Positions 42,002-50,905 of a stretch of 64,000 nt of DNA are shown here, one piece after another (the stretch's first letter is position 1; the number at the start of each line of letters is the position of its first letter). Under the pieces are notes generated by a model, which was given only the letters and a program-made list of their open reading frames with translations, was not told the DNA's origin and made no database searches. The DNA is from CALMBW01 sp963779645 (lineage in GTDB: Bacteria; Actinomycetota; CADDZG01; WHSQ01), in the NCBI GenBank assembly GCA_963779645.1, contig CAVZYX010000005.1, forward strand, positions 1,364,001 through 1,428,000, read 5' to 3'. A program made the position numbers and the translations under genes.

Positions 42002-42897
42002 TCCGGCTCACCAACTTTGGTCAGCTGCAGGTAGACGTCTTCAAGCGTGGGGCGCGCCACAGTCAGCCCCTCCAAGTCGACGTTTGCATGAAGTGCCCAG
42101 GCGGTCAGTTCGTTGAGCAGCCGGATGGGCTCGTCAGTGACGATCTCGTAACGTCCGGCCTCATCTGTTACGAAGGAGATCGATGCCGGTGGGTCCACCG
42201 ATGGCTTGTGGAATCTGATGATGGTGCTGGTGTCAGCCTCTATCAGTCGGTCGGGAGGTCCCTCGGCGATTATCTTTCCGCCCACGATGATCGCAACCCG
42301 ATCGGCGAGGTTCTGAGCCTCATCCATGTAGTGGGTCGTGAGCATGACTGTCTTCCCCAGTGCCTTGAGATTTCGAATCATCTCCCAGGCGTTCCGGCGT
42401 GCGGATGGATCGAAACCCGTTGTGGGCTCATCGAGGAACAAGAGGTCAGGGTCGCCTGCCAGGCCAACTGCAACGTCGAGACGCCGCTGTTGGCCTCCGG
42501 AAAGCTTCACGATCCGCTCGTCACGCTTCTCCTGAAGACCGACGATCTCGATGATCTCATCCACTTCTCGTGGGTGGGGGTAGTAACCACGGTAGAGCTC
42601 GATCGCTTCGGCGACGGTGAGGAAGCGTTCGACACCGGTCTCCTGCAGAACGATCCCGATCCGTTCCTTGAACGCTCTTTCGTTCTTGCCTGGGTCGAAC
42701 CCCAGCACCTGAACTTCGCCGGCGTTGCGCTTGCGGTAACCCTCGAGGACCTCGACGGTGGTGGTCTTTCCGGCCCCGTTCGGCCCAAGCAGAGCAAAGA
42801 CTTCGCCCTCGGCAACATGGAGGTCGATGCCTTTCACGGCTTCGAAATCACCGTAAGACTTCCGCAGTCCCTTGACCTCAATAGCTACATCAGGCAT
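41998..42897 (-). CDS. ABC transporter ATP-binding protein
   Basis: A 299-residue ABC ATPase. Walker A GPNGAGKTT, signature LSGGQQRRLDVAVGL, Walker B LLFLDEPTTGFD and the H-loop TTHYMDEA are all intact, with a drug-exporter-type C-terminal extension. ATG 42897 starts MPDVAIEVKGLRKSYG, the normal ABC start; a longer upstream extension would run into the divergent acyl-CoA dehydrogenase promoter. First gene of the five-gene operon. Confidence 0.92.
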   Translation of the reverse strand: MPDVAIEVKGLRKSYGDFEAVKGIDLHVAEGEVFALLGPNGAGKTTTVEVLEGYRKRNAGEVQVLGFDPGKNERAFKERIGIVLQETGVERFLTVAEAIELYRGYYPHPREVDEIIEIVGLQEKRDERIVKLSGGQQRRLDVAVGLAGDPDLLFLDEPTTGFDPSARRNAWEMIRNLKALGKTVMLTTHYMDEAQNLADRVAIIVGGKIIAEGPPDRLIEADTSTIIRFHKPSVDPPASISFVTDEAGRYEIVTDEPIRLLNELTAWALHANVDLEGLTVARPTLEDVYLQLTKVGEPE

Positions 42898-42921
42898 AGC
42901 GGCGAGTCTAAGCTGTTCATC

Positions 42922-44571
42922 ATGGACACCTTCATCCAGCCAACACCGAAGGTCCCCGACGCGTGGGCGTCCGACCGGATCTTGCAAGAGACCATGCGTT
43001 TCTATCTGGGCGAAGAGGCTTACTCCAAAGCTGAGGGTCTTCTCGCCGAGTGCGGTGCATGGGCAACTGATCCTGCGACGCTGAAGTTGGCGTTAAGTAC
43101 CGAGTTCGATCCTCCTCGCGTCACCAACTACTCCGCCTGGGGAGCGCGCATCGATGAGATCCGCGTGTCCCCCGGTTATCTCGAGCTTGGTCGTGCAGGC
43201 GTCGAAAGAGGAGTCGTTGCTCAGGCTTACGAGAGCGAGCCCTTCGGAGAGGCGGCGCGCATGGTGTGGGCCGCTTTAGTTGCCTTGTGGAGCCCGTCAT
43301 CTGCTCTTTATTCCTGTCCGATCGCGATGACAGACGCGGCTGCGCGCACTCTCATGCTTTACGGCGATGACACCGATCGTGAAGTTGCCGATCGTCTTAT
43401 CTCGCGCGATCCAGAACGAGCTTGGACGAGCGGTCAATGGATGACGGAGACAGGCGGCGGATCGGACGTGGGCAGGACTGCAACGGTCGCGCGTCTCGAA
43501 GACGGGGTGTGGAAGCTGTACGGAACCAAGTGGTTCACCTCGGCGACCACGTCCGAGATGGCGCTGACGTTGGCTCGACCTGAGGGCGCGCCCGAAGGAT
43601 CGAAGGGACTCGCGTTGTTCCGGATCCATCGGACGCTCGAAGATGGTTCGCCGAACGCGATCCAGGTTCGGCGATTGAAGGAGAAGCTGGGGACTAGACC
43701 TGTGCCAACCGCCGAACTGGAACTCGTCGGTGCAGTCGCTCACCCGGTTGGCCCGGTAGATGACGGCAGAGGTGTTGCTCGGATCTCGACGATGCTGAAC
43801 ATCACACGGCTGCACAATGCGCTCGCATCGGCCGCCGCTCTCGGGCGGGGTTGGGCATGGGCGACGGCCTTCGCTGAGGTTCGAGAGGTCTTCGGTCGCA
43901 AGCTCATCGATCAGCCTGCACACCGAGCCACCCTCGCGGACCTTGCCGTGGACTATCAAGCTGCTCTCGCGTTGTCGATCAAGTGCGCGCAGTTGACCGG
44001 GAAGGTCGAGCACGGAACCGCGTCCGACGCCGAGGGAGCATTGCTTCGAGGACTAACGCCCGTGATGAAACTCTGCACGGCTCGTTGGGCTGTCGCCGGA
44101 GCAGCCGAGGCGATGGAAGCTCTGGGTGGCGTTGGCTACTGCGAGGACTCGGGGATGCCCACCCTCGTTCGAAACGCGCACGTCCTGCCGATCTGGGAAG
44201 GCACCACGAACGTGCTGTCTCTCGATCTGTTGAGGGCCGCGGCCACTTCCGACTCGATCGAAGCACTGTTGAGTGACATCGAAAGAGCTGTCGGTGTGGC
44301 CGGAGACGCCGCCGAGCTTCAGGAGACGGTCGCTCAGGTGAGAACTGCCGTTGACGCCATCAGGAAACGCATCGAGGACAGACTCGGAGATCTCGACCTA
44401 CTTCAAGGAGCCGCCCGCTCGATCGCGATGGGTATCGGAACCACGTACGCATGCGCGCTGCTCTGCGAACAAGGAGCCTGGGCCCTACACAACGGAAACG
44501 ACTCAACGGCGAAAGCAGCAACGCGCCTAGCGCAAAGAGGCTTGGTACCGCCGCCCCCGCCAGATCTCTGA
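42922..44571 (+). CDS. Acyl-CoA dehydrogenase family protein (AidB-like)
   Basis: A 549-residue flavoprotein. SGQWMTETGGGSDVGRT, LYGTKWFTSAT and a long C-terminal helical domain (ALGGVGYCEDSGMPTLVRNA, WEGTTNVLSLDLLR) fit the AidB-like subgroup of acyl-CoA dehydrogenases rather than the shorter beta-oxidation enzymes. AidB-type proteins are linked to alkylation stress and bind DNA in Escherichia coli. An alkyl-DNA repair gene (ogt) lies 1.8 kb away. The true start is ATG 42922, only 24 bp from the divergent ABC gene start. Confidence 0.88.
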   Translation: MDTFIQPTPKVPDAWASDRILQETMRFYLGEEAYSKAEGLLAECGAWATDPATLKLALSTEFDPPRVTNYSAWGARIDEIRVSPGYLELGRAGVERGVVAQAYESEPFGEAARMVWAALVALWSPSSALYSCPIAMTDAAARTLMLYGDDTDREVADRLISRDPERAWTSGQWMTETGGGSDVGRTATVARLEDGVWKLYGTKWFTSATTSEMALTLARPEGAPEGSKGLALFRIHRTLEDGSPNAIQVRRLKEKLGTRPVPTAELELVGAVAHPVGPVDDGRGVARISTMLNITRLHNALASAAALGRGWAWATAFAEVREVFGRKLIDQPAHRATLADLAVDYQAALALSIKCAQLTGKVEHGTASDAEGALLRGLTPVMKLCTARWAVAGAAEAMEALGGVGYCEDSGMPTLVRNAHVLPIWEGTTNVLSLDLLRAAATSDSIEALLSDIERAVGVAGDAAELQETVAQVRTAVDAIRKRIEDRLGDLDLLQGAARSIAMGIGTTYACALLCEQGAWALHNGNDSTAKAATRLAQRGLVPPPPPDL

Positions 44572-44575
44572 TCGG

Positions 44576-45391
44576 TTACTTGATGGCGGGTTCGAAGCGT
44601 TTCGGATCTTCTAGGTAGTCGCGTGTCACACGTGAGAGTTTGGCGGCGTGGTAGCCGTCGACGTAGCGGTGATCCATCGTTGCGCTCAGGGTGAGGATCG
44701 GTCGGGCAACGATCTCGCCATCCAATACGACCGGTTTCTGCACGACCTCACCTACGAGGATGAGGAATGGGATGCGGTAGTAGGTGGCCAGCGGAGCGTA
44801 TGCGTGCTGGATACCGAACATGCCGACTGACGTGATCATCGCCGACCCGAACGCCTGACGCGGCAGTCCGTACTTCTTCAGATCCATGTCTCTGTCCGAG
44901 GTGAGCCATGCAGACGAGCGGATGGACCACTTGAGCAGGCGGCGAGGCGTGCTCGAGATCATCTTCTTGGTCTTGCCGAGTTCGGCGTCTTCGCCACCCT
45001 TGATCTTCTGAGCTCGATCGCGGAGTTCTCGCGCTATATCTATGGCGGGTTTCTCGTCGGTGCGTTCCACCTTCACGCCCGAGAGCTCCGACCCACCTCC
45101 TGCCGAAACGATGAAGAAGATGTCGACCGTGTCTCGCTGATGGAAGTGGCTCTTGTAGAGACGCACGTTGAGTTGGGGGTTCTCGGCAAGAGCCTTGGCG
45201 ATCGCCTTACCGACCATGGTCGTAACGGTCAGTCCAACACCGGTCACCTCTCGGGCCTCTTCTATGAACGCGAGCAGGTTCGTGGCGTCGATCTCGAGGT
45301 CGCCGTAGATCTGCGGATCGTTCGGAGGTCCCCACGCGGCGGCCGCGATCTTGCGCCACCCCGCGATCTTGGTCTTCTTGCCCATCTCCAC
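44576..45391 (-). CDS. Stand-alone 2-oxoacid dehydrogenase acyltransferase (E2) catalytic domain
   Basis: A 271-residue protein matching only the E2 catalytic domain. VTTMVGKAIAKALAENPQLN, IFFIVSAGGGSELSG, AMITSVGMFGIQHAYAP and the active-site segment ATMDHRYVDGYHAAK (catalytic His in DHRYVDG) are present. There are no lipoyl or peripheral-subunit-binding domains. It cannot act as a normal E2 without a separate lipoyl carrier and may be a CoA-dependent acyltransferase of other purpose. It converges with the acyl-CoA dehydrogenase gene, with 4 bp between. Confidence 0.85.
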   Translation of the reverse strand: MEMGKKTKIAGWRKIAAAAWGPPNDPQIYGDLEIDATNLLAFIEEAREVTGVGLTVTTMVGKAIAKALAENPQLNVRLYKSHFHQRDTVDIFFIVSAGGGSELSGVKVERTDEKPAIDIARELRDRAQKIKGGEDAELGKTKKMISSTPRRLLKWSIRSSAWLTSDRDMDLKKYGLPRQAFGSAMITSVGMFGIQHAYAPLATYYRIPFLILVGEVVQKPVVLDGEIVARPILTLSATMDHRYVDGYHAAKLSRVTRDYLEDPKRFEPAIK

Positions 45392-45418
45392 CCCCTTGCC
45401 GGCTCAGCATAGCGAGCG

Positions 45419-45812
45419 TCAGGCTTCGTTGGGGCTCTCGCGATGGAAATGACGGTCGATGGCCATCCACACGGTCTTGCTGTGGGGATAGAAGAGGACC
45501 GGGAGAAGTCCATTGGTGACGAGTGCCGCCACGAGGATGATCGACCATTTGATATCGGGAGCCGTCGCCAGCAGAGTGCCCAGGAAGAAAAGGAAGAACC
45601 AGATCTCGCAAGCGGCGATGTTGATGACCATCGCGCCGACCCAGTAACCCTCTTCGCGGTAGAAATCGAGACCGCACACATCGCACCGGTCCTTCATCTT
45701 GAAGTAGCTCTTAAATGCCTTTGCCTTTCCCGCAGCGAGGGCAACGACGTCGGAAACCGCGCATGACGGCCGTGAACAGACCGGTGGTGTAGCTATCGCG
45801 CTGCGTGGACAA
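45419..45812 (-). pseudogene. DUF983 zinc-ribbon membrane protein, frameshifted
   Basis: The C-terminal part (YFKMKDRCDVCGLDFYREEGYWVG split, then two membrane helices) is open from about 45710 to the stop at 45419. Upstream, in another frame, TTG 45812 or ATG 45764 begins the matching N-terminus with RRRCPRCGKGK, the first zinc-ribbon half. The two parts join if one G is removed from AAAGGCATTT near 45718. Intact DUF983 proteins are short, with two CxxC pairs and two TM helices, function unknown. An internal ATG at 45697 could give a 92-residue product lacking the first CxxC pair. Confidence 0.75.
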
Positions 45813-45875
45813 TCTGTTCCTCTCGCTCACAGATCGCCGTCGAAGTTGGTTGTACGGTGCGTGACGATCATCGAG

Positions 45876-46331
45876 ATGTCTCTACCCCCATTCTGGACTT
45901 TGATCGAGGCTCACGGAGCCGAACTTCTCCGCCACGCCAAGAGGCTGGCGGGTGAGGGGGCCGCGGAGGACGTTCTGCAGGACGCATTCCTGAAGGCCCT
46001 GCGTTCCTATCCACGCCTACGGCACGACGACCACCTACGGGCGTGGCTCTTCCGAGTCACCACCACGACCGCTTTCGACCACCACTCGAAACGCAAAGGT
46101 GAGGTTCTGGTCGAGAGCATCCCTGAGCGCACCGACGACCCGACCTACGACGACGGAGCGTTCGATGACCTGATCGACGGACTTTCCGAAGCGTCAAGAG
46201 ATGCGATAAGGCTTCGCTTCGTTGATGACCTCACATACGACGAGATGGCTCAGAAGCTCGGATGCAGCGAGGAAGCAGCGCGGCAAAGGGTGTCGAGCGG
46301 AGTCCGGGAATTGAGGAGAAGGATGTCATGA
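45876..46331 (+). CDS. ECF-type RNA polymerase sigma factor
   Basis: A compact sigma factor of about 151 residues. Region 2 includes HAKRLAGEGAAEDVLQDAF and LRAWLFRVTTTTAFDHHSK; region 4 includes SRDAIRLRFVDDLTYDEMAQ and SEEAARQRVSSGVREL. ATG 45876 is the most conservative start; GTG 45861 or TTG 45846 would add 5-10 residues. Its stop overlaps the ogt start (ATGA), so the two are made together. No anti-sigma gene is adjacent. Confidence 0.85.
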   Translation: MSLPPFWTLIEAHGAELLRHAKRLAGEGAAEDVLQDAFLKALRSYPRLRHDDHLRAWLFRVTTTTAFDHHSKRKGEVLVESIPERTDDPTYDDGAFDDLIDGLSEASRDAIRLRFVDDLTYDEMAQKLGCSEEAARQRVSSGVRELRRRMS

Positions 46332-46903
46332 GTCTTAGTAGAGATTTCCTAGAGCGCTTCGCATCAACCGCCACTGCCGAAGGACTGGTCGATGCTGTCT
46401 TCGCCAAAGTGTCCACACCGTTCGGCAAGCTCTTGCTCGTTCAGAGCGGAGCCGGTGTTTGCAAGCTCGGATTCCCAGAGGAAGATGCAGACGAGATCCT
46501 GGCCAAGGTCGCCTCGACGATCGGACCCCGGATCCTCGGTTCGGATTCCGAGACGGCTGCGGCCGCCGAAGCACTGGAGGCTTATCTGGAAGGCGACACT
46601 CCGAAGCTCGCCGTGCCCGTAGACCTGGCTCTCGTGCGCTCGGACTTCCAACGTGATGTCTTGGTCGAGCTCCAGAAGATCAGACGTGGGGACGTCACCA
46701 CCTATGGAGCCCTCGCCGCCAAGATCGGTCGACCCAAGGCCGTCCGGGCGACGGGCACGGCCCTTGGCCGGAATCCGATCCCGATCATCGTTCCTTGCCA
46801 TCGGGTCCTGCCGGGAAGCGGTGGGGTAGGCAACTACGGCGGCGGCCCTGATCGGAAGCGATGGCTCCTCAGCCTGGAGGGCGCTCCGCTGACCGCCAGA
46901 TAA
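46328..46903 (+). CDS. ogt: Methylated-DNA--protein-cysteine methyltransferase
   Basis: A 191-residue O6-alkylguanine repair protein. About 22 extra N-terminal residues (MSLSRDFLERFASTAT) precede the usual KVSTPFGKLLLV start. The DNA-binding helix and active site follow: RGDVTTYGALAAKIGRPKAVRA, GRNPIPIIVPCHRV (acceptor Cys) and GGVGNYGGGPDRKRWLL. It transfers alkyl groups from guanine to its cysteine, once per molecule. It is coupled to an ECF sigma gene. The short N-terminal helix could contact that sigma factor, but this is speculation. Confidence 0.92.
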   Translation: MSLSRDFLERFASTATAEGLVDAVFAKVSTPFGKLLLVQSGAGVCKLGFPEEDADEILAKVASTIGPRILGSDSETAAAAEALEAYLEGDTPKLAVPVDLALVRSDFQRDVLVELQKIRRGDVTTYGALAAKIGRPKAVRATGTALGRNPIPIIVPCHRVLPGSGGVGNYGGGPDRKRWLLSLEGAPLTAR

Positions 46904-46958
46904 GCGAGTTTCGTCCGGTATAGGAGGGATGTCCGGTAGGACGGAGAACCCCCCTGCC

Positions 46959-49383
46959 ATGCTTATTAGACGCCTATCTCTCATCGCCGCGCTCGCTGCA
47001 ACGTCGGTGGCCGCAAGCCTCAGTCCAGCACTCGGCCAGGTCCCTCCTGGAACGACCGACGCACCGGTTTTTTCCAACGAAGTACCTGGGGAACAGGTTC
47101 GACCTGGTCGAACTGGATCCGATCCTTCCCACTGTTAAAGCGATCAACGGCGATATCTCCGACTGGGTCGGCGTCCCGAGCATGTACGGAGGGACGTCTC
47201 TTTACTCGGCCGGCGAGTACATCTATCAAGATCACATCTTCGACTCGTATGGTCCCGACGATGGCAGGGATGCTGCTCGGATCTCGGACACCGCGCCTCT
47301 GGCCCCCTTGCCTGGTTCCTACCGAATCGAGGCTCTAGCCGCAAGCTGATCCAGCTGGACAGCTTGGTGCCCCCATGCCCGAGCAGTACGCATCGGATGA
47401 CACCTATGGTGACGCCGAGCCGAAACCTTTTCACGCCGACATTCTTGAGGTCAGGTTCGCAGAGCAAGCGGGAGATCTCACCCTTCTGGTTCGCACCACG
47501 ACCATGGCCGCTCCAAACCAGACCGGTGTGCTGCTTCTTGTGGATTCGAATGATGACTCTGGTCCCGTGCGAACGATCCCCTTCAACTCGGGAATCACCA
47601 GTGACACCGCAGACATCGCTGTGTTCCTTTCAGGGGATTCAGGTCTGGTCGCCGATCTGGGTACCGGTGGGATCACTGACCTCCCGGCCGGAAGCGTTGC
47701 GACGGACGCATCCCACTACAACAATGCCATTGAGGCGCTGATCCCAGGGGAGTTGCTAGGGATGTCCGACCAGGAGGTGGGGGTGGCACTCGCCACAGGT
47801 TCGACCAAGGCGGATGGCACAGGCTTCGAGGACCTCTCTATAGAGACGAACGGCGAAGCGGTTACCGCGAATCTCGCGAACATTGCGTTCCGCGAAGATG
47901 AACCGGTTCGTGTCTGGTACGAGAGTCAGCAAGCATTGACTCTGTACCAGGGAACTATCGAAGGTTTCTGGGAAACTGTCGAGATCGCTGACCTGGTATC
48001 CGGTCGGTCCCAGACCTTGAAGATTGGCCCCGGCTATCACGATCGGCTTTTTCTCTCCAGTCCAAACGTGACGAACGAGAGTGATCGAAATGGCTTGTAC
48101 CAGCACTACGGACTCTTCCTACCTACTACGTACGACGGTTCCACCTCGATGCCGCTGCAGTGGTGGCTTCACTGGCGCGGTGGAACAGCCCACAGTGGAG
48201 CAGCCGTAGTCCCACGCGTTTTCAAACACTTCGGTGAGAATCACGACACCATCGTCGTAGCTCCGTCTGGTCGCGGCACCTCGACCTGGTATGTGGGTAA
48301 GGGGCATGTCGATATCCAGGATGTTTGGAAGGACGTCTTCGAAACCGTCGAAGTCATCGACCGTGACCAGGTATACGTCTCAGGCCACTCCATGGGCGGT
48401 TGGGGTTCTTATCTGCTAACTCTCTCTCTACCCCGATCGTTTCGCCGCCGCGGCTCCAGTCGCGGGGCCCGTGACTCAAGGCGCATGGACGGGCGTGGAC
48501 CTTGGCGAGCAATGCGATGAGTGGAGATACGACGAGTACACACCTTGCTACATCTACTGCGAATGAAGTCATCCCAGTGCCCAGCACACCCGCAAACTCC
48601 TCGAGAACGCTCGTCACGTGCCTTACGCGATCTTCACGGTGTCGAGGACGAGCTCGTGCCCGTTTCCGGAGTAACACGACAGGTCGAACGGCTGATCGAG
48701 CTGAAGTTCAGGCACCGTTATTTCGTCTATCCCGCCCACGAACACTACCGCATCCCGTCATGGACCAGTGGACCGAAGCAGCGGCGTACCTGCAGCAGTT
48801 CGCACGGCCCGAGAACCCGGCACACGTCACTTACAAGCGGGACATGCCTTTCGAGCGTGCAACCGAGACGGTTCAGTCGGGTGGCTTCACCCTCAACTTC
48901 GATTTCGATTCGGCCTATTGGATGTCGCACCTTGAGCCGACGGATCTCGAGGATGGAACGGCCTCATTCGACGGCAAGTCACTGGCCATCGCCGCGGCCC
49001 CCTATGAAGTGGTCCCGGATGATGGTGGGCCAACCGCCCCCGGAACCACCGGTCCTTACTTCTACGAGGGTCTTCAGTGGTTGGAATTGCCGAGCGAGGT
49101 TGCCGCAACCCCGGCTCTCAAGAACGAGTTCACGGCGACTTTGACTGGGGCCGGCAAGGTTCAGCTCGACCTGACTCGGATGGCGATCGACACGTCGATG
49201 CTGGTTAGAGGGACGATAAAGACGGATGCACCGCTGACCTTGCGACTAAAGGGCTACAACTCGATGCCTGAAGTCATTATCGGAGCAACGGGGGCCGCGC
49301 TCGACGGCGATGTTCTTGTACTGAGCGTCCCAGCGGGCACAACTACCGTCTCGATCGACTACCTGAGCAACTCACTGATCTGA
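46959..49383 (+). pseudogene. Secreted esterase/PHB-depolymerase-like protein, multiply frameshifted
   Basis: A signal peptide (LIRRLSLIAALAATSVAASL) opens the gene. Frame then changes near 47070 (a T6 run), twice near 47348-47375 (around CAAGCTG and a C5 run), near 48430, and at least twice between 48520 and 48750. Read through the shifts it gives an N-terminal module (SDWVGVPSMYGGTSLYSAGE), a central beta-rich part and a hydrolase domain with the elbow VSGHSMGGWGSYLL and later YAIFHGVEDELVP. A C-terminal domain (LTGAGKVQLDLTRMAID) is intact to the stop at 49383. With six or more lesions it cannot be translated as one protein as given. Confidence 0.75.
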
Positions 49384-49446
49384 TCCAAGGACACTCGAGT
49401 TCGTCCTAGGCTGTGGGCCGCTGCCGCGCGCCAAAGGGAGGATGCG

Positions 49447-49890
49447 ATGTCCGATCAGATCGATCTGAGTCAGATAACGCCACAGGAGTTCGCGACCCTC
49501 GTTTCGAATTCATCGGACGAGGAGATCGAGACGACCGTCAGGGCTGTGGGTGTCGAAACGGTTCTGGACCGCATCTTTGCCGGCATGCAGGAGAGCTTCA
49601 AGCCCGATGCGGCCAAGGGTCAGAACTTCGCACTCGGTTTCGTGATCACGGATGAGGGAACCCAGCATCCTTATCAAGTGAGGATCGCGGACGGGACCTG
49701 TGTTGCCGAGCGAGGCCTTCCTGAGGATGCGAGGTCAACCATCAGCACGGACGTGGTGTCTTTCGCGAAGCTTGTTGCGGGCAAAGCGCAAGGGCCGCAG
49801 CTGTTCATGGCGGGGCGACTCAAGGTTTCGGGCGATCTCATGTTCAGCGCACAGATCATGAACCTCTTCGACCGACCTTCGGCCAGCTGA
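49447..49890 (+). CDS. SCP2 sterol-transfer-like domain protein
   Basis: A 147-residue protein with an SCP2-type fold: DRIFAGMQESFKPDAAKG, TISTDVVSFAKLVAGKAQGPQLFMAGRLKVSGD split by a turn, then MFSAQIMNLF. The fold binds lipids or acyl-CoA. It may carry a hydrophobic ligand for neighbouring enzymes. An AGGGAGG site precedes the ATG. The gene is intact between two broken secreted genes. Confidence 0.85.
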   Translation: MSDQIDLSQITPQEFATLVSNSSDEEIETTVRAVGVETVLDRIFAGMQESFKPDAAKGQNFALGFVITDEGTQHPYQVRIADGTCVAERGLPEDARSTISTDVVSFAKLVAGKAQGPQLFMAGRLKVSGDLMFSAQIMNLFDRPSAS

Positions 49891-49894
49891 CCCA

Positions 49895-50872
49895 TTGCAC
49901 ATACTCATCCTTGGCGGCACAGTCTTCGTGGGGCGCCATCTCGTAAAGGCCGCACTCGATGCTGGGCATGAAGTAACGATCTTCAACCGTGGCCAAACCG
50001 ACCCCGGAGCCTTTCCGGACGTGGAGGAGCTGCACGGAGATCGTGAAGGCGATATGTCTGCACTCGAAGGTCGAACCTTCGACTCTGTGATCGATACCTC
50101 CGGTTACCTACCCAGGGTTGTTAAGAGGTCTGCGGAACTTCTTCGGGATGCTACCGACCACTATTGCTTCATCTCGAGCATCTCGGTCTACAAGGACTTC
50201 ACAAAGGGTGGGCTTCACGAATCGTCGGCGGTGGAGGTCCTTCCCGAACCTTCCGAGGATGTCGAGAAGTACTACGGCGCGCTCAAGGCGTTATGCGACG
50301 GCGAAGTGCAGGCCGTTTTCGCCGAGGGAGCTCTGATCGTGAGACCTGGACTCATCGTGGGCCCTTACGATCCCACCAATCGCTACACCTACTGGGTTAC
50401 CAGGGCAGCCACGGGCGGACAGCTTCTGGCTCCGGCCCCCGCGTCAGCGCCGGTTCAGTTCATCGATGTGCGCGATCTCTCTGAATGGACCATCGCATTG
50501 TGTGAACGGAAGGTCGGTGGAGTGTTCAACGCGACCTCGACCGAGATGCCGTTCAAGGAGATGCTTCAAGGCGCGATCGGAGCGGCAGGAACAGAACCGG
50601 AGATCGTTTGGGTCGACACCGACTTCTTGGTCGAGGCCGGTGTGGAGGAGTGGATGGAGCTCCCCTTGTGGGTCGGATCCGACGAGTGGGCAGGGATCAT
50701 GAGGGTCGATGTCTCCAAAGCCGTAGGTGAGGGCCTTACGTTCCGTCCGCCGCTCGAAACCGCAGCGGCAACCCTTCGTTGGGCCTCCGCTCTGGAGAAC
50801 CCCCCGGGTACGGCGGGACTTGCACGCGAGAAGGAGGAAGCTCTTCTTTCGTCGTGGTCGTCGACGAGGTAG
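49895..50872 (+). CDS. NAD-dependent epimerase/dehydratase (extended SDR)
   Basis: A 325-residue SDR. The nucleotide motif ILGGTVFVGRHLVKAAL, DTSGYLPRVV, FISSISVYKDF and the catalytic pair in YYGALKALCD (Tyr-x3-Lys) are visible, with RPGLIVGPYDPTNRYTYW downstream. The start is TTG 49895, 4 bases after the SCP2 stop. It resembles nucleotide-sugar or isoflavone-reductase-like epimerases of unknown substrate. It is intact and in one transcript with the SCP2 gene. Confidence 0.85.
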   Translation: MHILILGGTVFVGRHLVKAALDAGHEVTIFNRGQTDPGAFPDVEELHGDREGDMSALEGRTFDSVIDTSGYLPRVVKRSAELLRDATDHYCFISSISVYKDFTKGGLHESSAVEVLPEPSEDVEKYYGALKALCDGEVQAVFAEGALIVRPGLIVGPYDPTNRYTYWVTRAATGGQLLAPAPASAPVQFIDVRDLSEWTIALCERKVGGVFNATSTEMPFKEMLQGAIGAAGTEPEIVWVDTDFLVEAGVEEWMELPLWVGSDEWAGIMRVDVSKAVGEGLTFRPPLETAAATLRWASALENPPGTAGLAREKEEALLSSWSSTR

Positions 50873-50905
50873 GACAAACTCACCAGACGGGTACGCTGAT
50901 CAAAG

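Noticed and set aside
42088..42921. A long in-frame N-terminal extension of the acyl-CoA dehydrogenase
   Set aside because: It is antisense to the ABC ATPase gene and has no family similarity; the conserved protein begins at ATG 42922.
46262..46327. A longer Ogt start at 46262
   Set aside because: It lies in the conserved region 4 of the sigma gene; ATG 46328 gives an ATGA overlap and the expected length.
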